Shown here: piece after piece, positions 1 through 6,665 of the stretch | Position numbering within the stretch: the first letter of the stretch is position 1 | Layout: each line of letters opens with the position of its first letter | Origin: Bacteriovoracaceae bacterium UBA2428 | GTDB lineage: Bacteria; Bdellovibrionota; UBA2428 | DNA length: 9,388 nt | Reading direction: 5' to 3' | Assembly: GCA_002343545.1 (NCBI GenBank) | Contig: DDRA01000046.1 | Coordinates: forward strand, 1 to 9,388 | Position numbers and translations under genes: made by a program | The notes under the pieces: generated by a model | Seen by the model: only the letters and a program-made list of their open reading frames with translations | Told to the model about the DNA's origin: nothing | Databases searched by the model: none

Positions 1-999
1 ATCCTCATCTACGAGAAGAAGATCGGCTCGATGAAGGACCTCATCCCGGTCCTCGAGAAGATCGCGCAGTCGCAGCGTCCCTTCCTCGTGATCGCCGAAG
101 ACGTCGAAGGCGAGGCCCTCGCGACGCTCGTCGTGAACCGTCTCCGTGGCACGCTCAAGGTCTGCGCCGTCAAGGCGCCGGGCTTCGGCGACCGCCGCAA
201 GGAAATGCTCAAGGACATCGCCATCCTCACGGGCGGTCAAGTCATCAGCGACGATCTCGGCATGAAGATCGAGAGCATCACGCTGAAGGACCTCGGTGTC
301 GCCAAGCGTATCGTCGTCGACAAGGACAACACGACGATCGTCGACGGTAACGGCAACAAGGCCGAAATCGAAGCGCGCGTGAAGACGATCCGCCGCCAAG
401 TCGAAGAAACGACCTCCGACTACGACCGCGAGAAGCTCCAAGAGCGCCTCGCCAAGCTCGTGGGCGGCGTGGCCGTCATTCACGTCGGCGCCGCGACCGA
501 AATCGAAATGAAGGAAAAGAAAGCCCGCGTGGAAGACGCCCTCAACTCGACCCGCGCCGCGGTCGAAGAAGGCATCGTTCCGGGCGGCGGCGTCGCCCTC
601 ATCAAGGCTTCGAAGGTCCTCGAGACCCTCAAGCTCGACGGTGAAGAGCAGAACGTCGGCGTGCGCATCATCCGCCGCGCGATCGAAGAGCCCCTTCGTC
701 AGATCTCGGGCAACTGCGGTTGGGACGGCGCCGTCGTCGTCGATAAGGTCAAGTCGAACGCCTCGGCTACGCACGGCTTCAACGCCGCGACCGAGACCTT
801 CGAAGACCTGCTCGCGGCGGGCGTCCTTGACCCCGTCAAGGTGACCCGTTCGGCCCTCCAAAACGCGGCTTCGGTCGCGGGCCTCCTTCTTACGACGGAA
901 GCCATGATCGCCGAGAAGCCCAAGAAAGACGCGCCCGCGGCTCCGGCCGGCGGCGGTATGGGCGGTGGCATGGGCGGCATGGGCGGCATGGACTTCTAA
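1..999 (+). CDS. groEL: Chaperonin GroEL (Hsp60), 5'-truncated by window edge
   Basis: This is the large subunit of the ATP-driven GroEL/GroES folding chamber in the cytoplasm. The window opens inside the gene, in frame 1, at about residue 220 of E. coli GroEL; 332 residues remain, so the full protein would be about 551, the normal length. The apical substrate-binding hydrophobics are kept (the equivalents of L237, L259, V263 and V264, with Ile at 234), and [10 protein letters not shown] is intact. The catalytic Asp equivalent to E. coli D398 lies in KKARVEDAL (codon 535-537). The nucleotide-binding GGG segment follows, and the C-terminus is the flexible Gly-Gly-Met tail ending GGMDF. The first in-window ATG (31) is an internal Met, not the start. 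groES would be expected upstream but is not in view. The gene ends just before a strong terminator, so it is the last gene of its transcript. Confidence 0.98.
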   Translation: MLIYEKKIGSMKDLIPVLEKIAQSQRPFLVIAEDVEGEALATLVVNRLRGTLKVCAVKAPGFGDRRKEMLKDIAILTGGQVISDDLGMKIESITLKDLGVAKRIVVDKDNTTIVDGNGNKAEIEARVKTIRRQVEETTSDYDREKLQERLAKLVGGVAVIHVGAATEIEMKEKKARVEDALNSTRAAVEEGIVPGGGVALIKASKVLETLKLDGEEQNVGVRIIRRAIEEPLRQISGNCGWDGAVVVDKVKSNASATHGFNAATETFEDLLAAGVLDPVKVTRSALQNAASVAGLLLTTEAMIAEKPKKDAPAAPAGGGMGGGMGGMGGMDF

Positions 1000-1043
1000 G
1001 CGAAAGCTTGGATCCGCCGTTCGGGCCCCTGGCTTAGAACGCG

Positions 1044-1083
1044 AAAACCCCGGATTCCCGCGCAGGGAGTCCGGGGTTTTTTT
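1044..1083 (+). terminator. Intrinsic terminator after groEL, possibly bidirectional
   Basis: A 16-base-pair stem (arms 1044-1059 and 1065-1080, one T:G wobble) closes a five-base loop and runs into seven T residues at 1077-1083. It begins 45 bases past the groEL stop. The left arm begins AAAA, so the minus-strand transcript also ends in U residues; the hairpin could therefore also stop the converging gene whose stop codon is at 1104. The wobble becomes an A:C mismatch on the minus strand, which makes the plus strand the stronger direction. Confidence 0.92.
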
Positions 1084-1103
1084 ATTCGGCGTTCGGCTTG
1101 CGC

Positions 1104-2186
1104 TTACGGGATGCGGAGCAGGTCGCGGCGGCTGCGGCCGATTTCTTCTTCGAGGTTCTTGAGCTTCTGCCCGACGAGGCCGCGCAGCCCGAGGTAGCTC
1201 TCCGGAAAGATGGGCAAGCGCATGAAGTTGCCCGCGATGATGTTGCGGATCGGCGCGCGCTCCGAGACGACGATTTTGTCGAAAACCCGGTAGAGCTCGG
1301 TCGTGCAGCTCGCGCGGAGCGTGTCGTAGATCTCGGTGCGGTCGGGGTTCGTGCCTTGGCTGACGAAGGCGTCGACGAGGCGCTCGACTTCGGTCCCTTC
1401 GAGCTTGAGCTCGATCTGCACGACGGGGTGCTTGGCTTCGTCGACCATGTAGGCCGCCTTGTCGCCGAGGCGGATCATCTTGTAGGCGAGCATGAAGTAG
1501 CCCTTCAGGCCCTTCACGAGGTCAAAGGTCACGTCGGCGCCGAGCGTGTTCATGGCCTCGATCGAGTAGAGGAAGTTCTCGACGCATGGGCCCTTTTGCC
1601 CGAGGTAGCGGCGATCTTGCGAGTAGAGCTGTACGCACTTGCCGTCGAACATCTTCAGGCGCAGCTGCGTGTGCGCGGCCGGAATGTCGGGCAGGCTCTG
1701 GAAGACTTCCGTCTGGACGATGATCTTCTCGACCTCGGTCGGGTCGAGCGCGGCCACCCAGAAGCCGCTCGGGTTGATCTTCTTGTAGCGGGACTTCGCG
1801 TTGTCGAAGGCGGCCGCGCGGAAGTTGGCGAAGACGCGCGTGCCCCCCTTGAGGTTGGCGTATTCGCGGCTGCCCAGGATGCGTCGCATCTGCGAGTCGT
1901 CGAGGGCCTTGATGGAGCGCTCGCTGCTCGTGTCGGCCTGGCAGCCCTTGAAGGGGCCACCCGGGAAGATGATGGCTTCATCGAAGTAGTCGTGCGGAGC
2001 GAGCGAGACGTGCTTGTCGCTCGCGCACTTGGGCGGCGCCTTGGGCTTGGACTCGAAAAGCGGCTTGCGGGTGAAGACCGTATTCGTGGGCGCGGGATCG
2101 CGGGCCTGGGCCTCGAGGCCGGCCAAGAGCGAAAGGGTCAAAATCGTGAAAGCCACGAAACGGCCGCGGTTCATGCTGGTCTTCAT
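1104..2186 (-). CDS. Exported protein, possibly DUF4105/Lnb N-terminal-like
   Basis: A 360-residue protein with a Sec signal peptide: basic MKTSMNRGR, a hydrophobic core at about 10-24, and likely cleavage near AQA at 26-28. It should therefore act outside the cytoplasm. It has five cysteines (54, 82, 184, 201, 294). Two spots recall the DUF4105/Lnb periplasmic family from memory: AHTQLRLKMFDG with His172, and SCTTEL with Cys294, resembling that family's conserved HTfl and NCTT positions in the same order. If this is right, the fold may be a permuted NlpC/P60-like one with His before Cys; this is inference. The start at 2186 has GGGGGGA four bases upstream; a second ATG at 2174 lacks such a site. 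The gene converges with groEL and is separated from the protease gene upstream by a terminator, so it probably has its own promoter. The family call is uncertain; export is much surer. Confidence 0.85.
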   Translation of the reverse strand: MKTSMNRGRFVAFTILTLSLLAGLEAQARDPAPTNTVFTRKPLFESKPKAPPKCASDKHVSLAPHDYFDEAIIFPGGPFKGCQADTSSERSIKALDDSQMRRILGSREYANLKGGTRVFANFRAAAFDNAKSRYKKINPSGFWVAALDPTEVEKIIVQTEVFQSLPDIPAAHTQLRLKMFDGKCVQLYSQDRRYLGQKGPCVENFLYSIEAMNTLGADVTFDLVKGLKGYFMLAYKMIRLGDKAAYMVDEAKHPVVQIELKLEGTEVERLVDAFVSQGTNPDRTEIYDTLRASCTTELYRVFDKIVVSERAPIRNIIAGNFMRLPIFPESYLGLRGLVGQKLKNLEEEIGRSRRDLLRIP

Positions 2187-2345
2187 GGAATCCCCCCAAA
2201 GTCTTTCGCCTTAAGAAGCAAGGCGCGGGCCAAATCCCGGGAGGGCCCGAAACCCGCGAAAGGCGGGAGGGTCGGCGCCGGAGGGGGTGTCGAAGTTTTA
2301 GACGGCTGCCCGGGGCGCGGGCGATCCGCGACGAGGGGCGTTCCG
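2187..2345. other. Short intergenic leader region, no clear signal
   Basis: This GC-rich stretch must hold the promoter for the minus-strand exported protein starting at 2186, because a terminator lies to its right. I see no convincing -35/-10 pair. The only structure noted is a small 5-base-pair hairpin (CCCGC at 2253-2257 with GCGGG at 2263-2267). Confidence 0.4.
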
Positions 2346-2383
2346 AAAAAGCGAGGGCCTCGATCTTTCGATCGGGGCCCTCG
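2346..2383 (-). terminator. Intrinsic terminator of the subtilase gene
   Basis: Read on the minus strand, a 14-base-pair stem (arms 2370-2383 and 2352-2365, one A:C mismatch) closes a GAAA tetraloop, then one C and five T residues (2350-2346). It starts 24 bases past the stop codon of the minus-strand protease gene. There is no T tract on the plus side, so the direction is clear. Confidence 0.9.
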
Positions 2384-2407
2384 GCGTGCACGAAAGGTGC
2401 GGGCGAC

Positions 2408-3892
2408 TTAGCGGATGCTGCGGCGGCCGCGACGTTGCGCGCCTTCGCGAACGATCTCGTTCGTCTCGGCGGTCGTGCCGGGGCGGGCGAAGGTGTCGAG
2501 CATGATCGTGAACTCCGGCGAGGAGCCTTCGATCTGGATGCCGCGACCGTTCGGGAGCGCCGTGCGGGCCGGGGGCACCGTGCGGCCGCCCGGGCGGCGC
2601 TGGGCCGCGAGGAGGGCTTGGGTCGCGTCGATGACCATGCCGGTCGTCGTCTTGCCGACGAGGGTCGGGGAACGGCGGCCGGTACGCTCGAGGATCGAGC
2701 GAATCTCCGAAGCCGGGAGCAGCGGGTTGGCCGCGCGCAGGCGGGCCGCGACGCCCGCGACGTAGGGGGCGGCCATCGAGGTGCCGCTCATGAGGACTTC
2801 GAGGCCGGCCGGGGCCGCGGACTTCACGGCGTGGCCGAGGGCGCCCACGTTGACGGTTTTCGCGCCGTAGTCGGAGAAGTCCGTGAGGGCGCCTTTCTTG
2901 TCGACGGCGGCGACCGTAATAACGTTCTTCAGCTTGGCCGAGAGGTTGGCCGGCGCGACGCCGTTCACATCGTTGTCGACCGTGTCGTTACCGGCGGCCA
3001 CGACGAAGAGCACGTTCGGGGAGGCGCGCATGACGTTCGCGAGCGATTGCTCGCGGATTTCGTAGAGCGTCTCGGCGAAGTAGTTCAGGTTGGCTTCCTG
3101 CTCGGCGGTGCGGGGCGTGTTCGGATCCATGCGGCGCTCTTGGAGGGCGGCCTTCCAGGCGTCGTCGAGGCCGGCCTTCATCGTGAAGAGCATCGTACCG
3201 AAGCTCATGTTCACGACGCCTTGGCCGTGCGCGGAGAGGTACTGGCGGGTGACGCGCTCGAAGTCGGCTTCTTCGCGGCGGGCGTTCGCCAGCTCGCGAT
3301 CGATGAGCGAGCGGCGCGAAAGGAAGTCGATGAAGTTCGCGTCGGGCTCGTTGTTGTTGGCTTCGAGGGCCGGAACGGCCGAGCGCGGGGACATGCCCAG
3401 CGGGAGACGGGATTCCGTGAAGATGTTCAGGTTCGAGATGCGCGCGCTGCCGCGGCTCGCGGCGGCCACGATGCCGGCGACGTGGGTGCCGTGGCTCTTC
3501 GTGAGGTAGGCGTACATAAGCTCGCGGACCTGGCGGTTCGCGCGGAGCTGCAGGATCGTGCGCATGTCGCCTTGCTCGGCGAGGTCGTTCATTGCGAAGA
3601 GCTGGCGCACGCGCGCGAGGTTCTCGGTGAAGGCCTTCATGAGCCAAGCCGGCATTTGCTCGCCGTCGTTCGAGACGAGGTTCCAGCCGAGGATGTCGTC
3701 CACGAAGCCGTTGCGGTCGTCGTCGAGGCGGTTCGGTTCGGCGTCCTCGCCGATGTTCTTGTTCATGTAGGGGCTGATGCGGGGATGCGTAAAGTCGACG
3801 CCTTCGTCCATGACGATAACGTTGATGCCGCTCTGGCCGAAGGCCGGGAGGGCGGTGGCGGAGAGGAGGAGGGCGACGATCGAGAGCTTCAT
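2408..3892 (-). CDS. Exported S8 (subtilisin-like) serine protease
   Basis: A 494-residue secreted or periplasmic subtilase. MKLSIV plus a hydrophobic stretch and ALPAFGQ form a clean Sec signal peptide. The complete triad is visible: Asp29 in VIVMDEGVD, His134 in SHGTHVAG and Ser372 in GTSMAAP; the oxyanion Asn302 lies in VVAAGND. A DRNGFVDD stretch after the Asp is common in this family. About 105 residues separate Asp and His, against roughly 30 in subtilisin, and another long helical insert lies at about 175-225. The catalytic Asp follows the signal peptide almost at once, leaving no room for an I9 propeptide. The last 60 or so residues end in a basic Arg-rich tail. Met at 3892 is chosen over an in-frame ATG at 3913 because a good ribosome site (AGGGGA) and the typical signal-peptide start fit it. 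The gene is divergent from rlmE and ends at its own terminator. Its substrate cannot be told. Confidence 0.95.
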   Translation of the reverse strand: MKLSIVALLLSATALPAFGQSGINVIVMDEGVDFTHPRISPYMNKNIGEDAEPNRLDDDRNGFVDDILGWNLVSNDGEQMPAWLMKAFTENLARVRQLFAMNDLAEQGDMRTILQLRANRQVRELMYAYLTKSHGTHVAGIVAAASRGSARISNLNIFTESRLPLGMSPRSAVPALEANNNEPDANFIDFLSRRSLIDRELANARREEADFERVTRQYLSAHGQGVVNMSFGTMLFTMKAGLDDAWKAALQERRMDPNTPRTAEQEANLNYFAETLYEIREQSLANVMRASPNVLFVVAAGNDTVDNDVNGVAPANLSAKLKNVITVAAVDKKGALTDFSDYGAKTVNVGALGHAVKSAAPAGLEVLMSGTSMAAPYVAGVAARLRAANPLLPASEIRSILERTGRRSPTLVGKTTTGMVIDATQALLAAQRRPGGRTVPPARTALPNGRGIQIEGSSPEFTIMLDTFARPGTTAETNEIVREGAQRRGRRSIR

Positions 3893-3897
3893 GGTGT

Positions 3898-3903
3898 TCC
3901 CCT
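3898..3903 (-). promoter_or_regulatory. Ribosome binding site deciding the subtilase start
   Basis: AGGGGA on the minus strand lies five bases before the ATG at 3892. If translation began at the in-frame ATG at 3913, this site would fall inside the coding region and the signal peptide would carry seven extra polar residues, so 3892 is the better start. Confidence 0.75.
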
Positions 3904-3998
3904 GTGGTTTCAAAGTGGAACCGCTTTACAATATTTAACAACAACACATCGAATTAAATGGTCTTTACACGGCGAATTAAGGCCCTTAAGCGGAACGC
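3904..3998. promoter_or_regulatory. AT-rich divergent promoter region, subtilase/rlmE
   Basis: This is the most AT-rich stretch of the window and lies between two divergent genes. It holds a direct repeat CGAATTAA (3950-3957 and 3973-3980, 23 bases apart), two copies of CTTTACA (3924-3930 and 3963-3969) and an inverted repeat TTAAGG-C-CCTTAA (3977-3989) just before rlmE. A weak minus-strand promoter could be TTAATT, an 18-base spacer, then TATTGT at 3933-3928. No good pair was found for rlmE, whose ribosome site is also weak. Promoter function is inferred mainly from position. Confidence 0.5.
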
Positions 3999-4640
3999 AT
4001 GGGAAAAACCCGGGCCGGTAAGCGCTACGTCCCGAAGGACGACTACTATCACGCCGCCAAGAAGCAGGGCTTCGTGGCGCGCTCGGCCCTGAAGCTCGAA
4101 GAGCTCGACAAAAAATTCCGTTTTTATTCCAAGGGGATGAAGGTCCTCGACTTGGGTTGCGCGCCCGGATCTTGGCTGCAGTACGCGCACCGCAAGACGA
4201 CCGGCCAAGGCCTTTTTTGGGGCATCGATCTGTCGCCCGTGCGCATCGATCTGCCGAACGTCACGACGGTCGTCGGCGATATTTACGATCTCAAGGCGGA
4301 CGACCCGCGTTTCGAGGGAATCCGTCCCTTCGATCACATCCAGAGCGACGCTATGTCCAAGACGACGGGCATCTCCGACGCCGATTGCGCGAAGAGCGTG
4401 GCGCTCGCGGAGTTCGCCCTCTACCTGGGACGCCGCGGACTCCTCAAGAACGGCGGGAGCTTCGTCTGTAAGGTCTTCGAGGGGCCGGGTTTTACCGAGT
4501 TCTTCCTCGAGATGAAGAAGGCGTTCCGCCGCTGCTCGGTGAACCGGCCCGAGGCCATCCGCGAGGGCAGCCGCGAGGTCTACGTCGTGGGGCTTGAGTT
4601 CCGCGAGTCGGGCACGCTCGCCGCGCCCGCCCAGGATTAA
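3999..4640 (+). CDS. rlmE: 23S rRNA 2'-O-ribose methyltransferase RlmE (FtsJ/RrmJ)
   Basis: This cytoplasmic SAM-dependent enzyme methylates the 2'-hydroxyl of U2552 (E. coli numbering) in the A-loop of 23S rRNA during late 50S assembly. At 213 residues it has the family length (209 in E. coli). The SAM-binding motif DLGCAPGSW sits at 51-59. The K-D-K-E tetrad is complete: Lys32 in ARSALKLEEL, Asp117 in QSDAMS, Lys158 in VCKVF and Glu193 in SREVYVV. One oddity is motif IV, which reads SDAMSKTTG where E. coli has SDMAPNMSG: the catalytic Asp stays but the usual Met-Ala-Pro becomes Ala-Met-Ser. The start ATG at 3999 gives the expected N-terminus, although upstream pairing to 16S rRNA is weak. 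In E. coli the gene is next to ftsH; here its neighbours are a protease gene (divergent) and a regulator gene (convergent, stop codons overlapping). Confidence 0.95.
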   Translation: MGKTRAGKRYVPKDDYYHAAKKQGFVARSALKLEELDKKFRFYSKGMKVLDLGCAPGSWLQYAHRKTTGQGLFWGIDLSPVRIDLPNVTTVVGDIYDLKADDPRFEGIRPFDHIQSDAMSKTTGISDADCAKSVALAEFALYLGRRGLLKNGGSFVCKVFEGPGFTEFFLEMKKAFRRCSVNRPEAIREGSREVYVVGLEFRESGTLAAPAQD

Positions 4641-6508
4641 GTCTCCCGCCGGCTTCTCTTCTTCGTCGGGGCCCTGCCTTTGTGCGGACCCTGATCCGGA
4701 GTCTCCACGAGGCGGTAGCGCGTTTGGCGCGCCCGCCCGCTCACGAAGAGAAGGCCCAGGCGACAGAGCTCGTGGAGGTCGCGGTAGGCCGTCATGCGGG
4801 TCACGCGGCAGAGCTTGGCGAGTTGCGGCGCTCCGATCTCTCCGCGGCGTTCGGCTTCTTCGAGGGCCCGCTGTTGCCGGCGGGTCAGGCGCGCGCGCAA
4901 GGGGATCTCGGTCGGCGCGTTTGCGAAGGGCGTCGGGGCGGGGCGCTCGGCCGCGTCGTGCTCGGGCGACGAAGGCTTCGCTTCGGAGGGCGCCTCGGCG
5001 TTCCTCACGACGATATCCTGCGCGAGTCGGTAGTGGTCGCCTTCGCTCAGGATCCAGGGCGTGAAGGCGTTGAGTTGGGCTTTAAGTCGCGTCATCGCCC
5101 GGAAGAAGGCGGGGTCGTTCTGGTGCGGGTGGTAAGCCACGCCCCAGATGGCCTCGGTGAGCTCGAGTTTTCGCCGCGGACCGCGCAGCAGCTCGCGCAG
5201 GCAGCTGCGGAGAATCTGCGATTGGCCGAAGTCGAGCGGCCGAATGGAGTCCGGCTCGAGGGCCCAAAATTGGGTCTGCTCGTTGTCCGTGACGAGCACG
5301 CGCTGTTGGGGCGGCGAACGGAAGTAGTGGCGCAAGAGTCCGTAGTAGCCGTTCGCGAGCGCGGCGTGGAAGGCCTTGCGCGAGCCCGCGCGCAGATCCT
5401 CGATCAGGTCGCCGAGTTTGTCTTGGCCGCGTTCCGGCAAGTCGTCGGCGGGCCAGAGCCCGAGGCGCGCGAGGTGGCGTCGCTGAAGGGCCCCGCGCGA
5501 GGCGCGCGCCGAGGCCACCAGCCGTCGGGCGAGCTCGGGCTCGGGACGGATCTCGTAGAGCGCGCCTTCGACGATGGCTAGCAGGGCGCGATCGACTTTG
5601 GGGTCGAGGTGCTTGCGCGCGTTGTGGAGCGGCGAGAGCGAGGCGAGACGCTGACCGCGGTTGCGCGCGAGCGTCGCGATGGCGACGTTGAGCTTGCCGA
5701 GCTGACGCCGGTTCTCGGTGCGCAGGATGTGCTCGGCGGCGGCTTCGAGTTTGGCCTCGGCCTCGCGGAAGTTCCCACGGAGCTGGTGCTGGCGCGCGAG
5801 CTCGAGCAGGAGTTCGCCGTTGGCGAAGGTGTTCGAAGGCGTGAGTTTGCGGAGGGCCCGCTCGCCGTCCCGCAGGGCGGTCGCGGGCTTGAGGCCGTAG
5901 AAGGCTTCGGCCTGGGCGACGCTGAAGCGGATCGAGTCCCCGAGGGCGGAAAGCTCCATCTGGGTGCAAACGCGCGCGGCCTTCTCGAAGTCGCGCAAGC
6001 CTTCCCGGATTTCGCCGAGCTGGACTTGGGTATGGCCCAAGAGGTCGAGGCTCAGCGCCTCTCCGAAGGGCGCCTTCGTGACGACGGCGATCGTGAGCGC
6101 CCGCCGGGCGTAGCGTTTCGCGAGGCGGTAGCGCCCCGTGAAAAAGTGAAAAAAGGCCAGGCTCTGGTAGGCGCCGTAACCGGCCGCGGATTCGCGCGGG
6201 ATGGTGTGCCGCCGCACCCAGCGAAAGAGCTCGACGAGGGTTTGTTTGGACTCGTCGTAACGGGAGGCGCGAATGAACGCGAGCGACCGGTAATGAAGGG
6301 CGACGGCGTGGGCTTCGGCGCCGAAGCCCGGGATCCAACGCTTCGTGAGTTCTTCGAGCAGCTTGGCGTCCCCCGAAAAGGCGAGGCTGCCGAGGACCGC
6401 GATCTGTTCGTTCTCCGTCTTGCCGATCTGGTCGGCGCGATAAAGGTCGAGGACGCTCTGGAACTGGCCGCGCTGGAGCAAGGACAGGGCCTCGGAGCTT
6501 TTCGCCAT
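4637..6508 (-). CDS. TPR-like protein with two winged-helix regions, probable regulator
   Basis: A 623-residue cytoplasmic protein without a signal peptide or membrane segment. Residues 1 to about 330 are helical with TPR-like pairs (for example FFTGRYRLAKRYARRAL at 122-138 and LGEIREGLRDFEKAARV at 164-180). Residues about 425-500 resemble an OmpR/PhoB-type winged helix: TEAIWGVAYHP, then RAMTRLKAQL, then a wing ending GDHYRL. After a Pro/Ala-rich linker (500-538), residues 539-600 resemble a DeoR-like winged helix: LTRRQQRALEEAERRG, a recognition helix VTRMTAYRDLHELCRLGLL, and a wing ending RYRL. The tail is strongly basic. A role as a transcription factor sensing a ligand or partner through the TPR part is inference. 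The start at 6508 is forced by an in-frame stop just upstream, and its ribosome site is poor. The gene is divergent from the 6666-8397 unit and its stop overlaps that of rlmE. Confidence 0.85.
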   Translation of the reverse strand: MAKSSEALSLLQRGQFQSVLDLYRADQIGKTENEQIAVLGSLAFSGDAKLLEELTKRWIPGFGAEAHAVALHYRSLAFIRASRYDESKQTLVELFRWVRRHTIPRESAAGYGAYQSLAFFHFFTGRYRLAKRYARRALTIAVVTKAPFGEALSLDLLGHTQVQLGEIREGLRDFEKAARVCTQMELSALGDSIRFSVAQAEAFYGLKPATALRDGERALRKLTPSNTFANGELLLELARQHQLRGNFREAEAKLEAAAEHILRTENRRQLGKLNVAIATLARNRGQRLASLSPLHNARKHLDPKVDRALLAIVEGALYEIRPEPELARRLVASARASRGALQRRHLARLGLWPADDLPERGQDKLGDLIEDLRAGSRKAFHAALANGYYGLLRHYFRSPPQQRVLVTDNEQTQFWALEPDSIRPLDFGQSQILRSCLRELLRGPRRKLELTEAIWGVAYHPHQNDPAFFRAMTRLKAQLNAFTPWILSEGDHYRLAQDIVVRNAEAPSEAKPSSPEHDAAERPAPTPFANAPTEIPLRARLTRRQQRALEEAERRGEIGAPQLAKLCRVTRMTAYRDLHELCRLGLLFVSGRARQTRYRLVETPDQGPHKGRAPTKKRSRRET

Positions 6509-6540
6509 CGCTTGGCTCTAAAGCAAAACGTTGAGGGTAT

Positions 6541-6570
6541 CAAATCGTAACATTTAATCGCTCCGATTTG
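6541..6570. repeat. Inverted repeat, candidate operator
   Basis: CAAATCG at 6541-6547 and CGATTTG at 6564-6570 form a perfect 7-base inverted repeat with a 16-base spacer, so the arm centres are 23 bases apart, about two helical turns. It lies 33 bases upstream of the regulator start and 96 bases upstream of the exported protein start. The position suits a dimeric regulator site, possibly for the adjacent winged-helix protein. A chance repeat of this size cannot be excluded. Confidence 0.35.
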
Positions 6571-6653
6571 TTCGTAGCGAAGGGGGGCGAGAGGTGGGAA
6601 GCTTCCTCAGAGAGTGATTGCGGGGGATCCTCCCAATCGGCTAGACGATCGAC

Positions 6654-6660
6654 AAGGAGG
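6654..6660 (+). promoter_or_regulatory. Strong ribosome binding site for the exported protein
   Basis: AAGGAGG lies five bases before the ATG at 6666. It is the best match to the anti-Shine-Dalgarno sequence in the window and fixes the start of the two-gene unit. The second gene has no comparable site, so its translation probably depends on this one. Confidence 0.85.
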
Positions 6661-6665
6661 CCGTC

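Larger units (their letters stand above)
6509..6665. promoter_or_regulatory. Divergent control region, regulator/heme-barrel unit
   Basis: These 157 bases separate the TPR/winged-helix gene from the two-gene exported unit and must hold both promoters. The part near the regulator is AT-richer and contains an inverted repeat (listed separately). A minus-strand TTGATA at 6543-6538 could be a -35 for the regulator, overlapping the left arm of the repeat, but the -10 candidates (around TTTAGA) are poor. On the plus strand, TTGCGG, 18 bases, then TAGACG near 6644 is only a weak match. No terminator is present. Confidence 0.5.

Noticed and set aside
2253..2267. Small hairpin CCCGC/GCGGG in the intergenic region
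   Set aside because: Only five base pairs in GC-rich sequence and no T tract; probably chance.
1098..2411. Long plus-strand open frame (437 codons) opposite the exported protein gene
   Set aside because: Composition is dominated by Arg, Val, Glu, Gly and Ala, with no recognisable motif. It is the mirror of a GC-rich gene with a clear signal peptide and ribosome site on the other strand.
2435..4021. Plus-strand open frame of 528 codons over the subtilase gene
   Set aside because: The opposite strand encodes a complete S8 triad. This frame is low-complexity (Arg, Gly, Val, Glu, His) and runs across the divergent promoter into rlmE.
5609..6550. Plus-strand open frame of 313 codons opposite the regulator gene
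   Set aside because: It is an antisense shadow with low-complexity composition; the minus strand has consistent helical repeats and winged-helix patterns.
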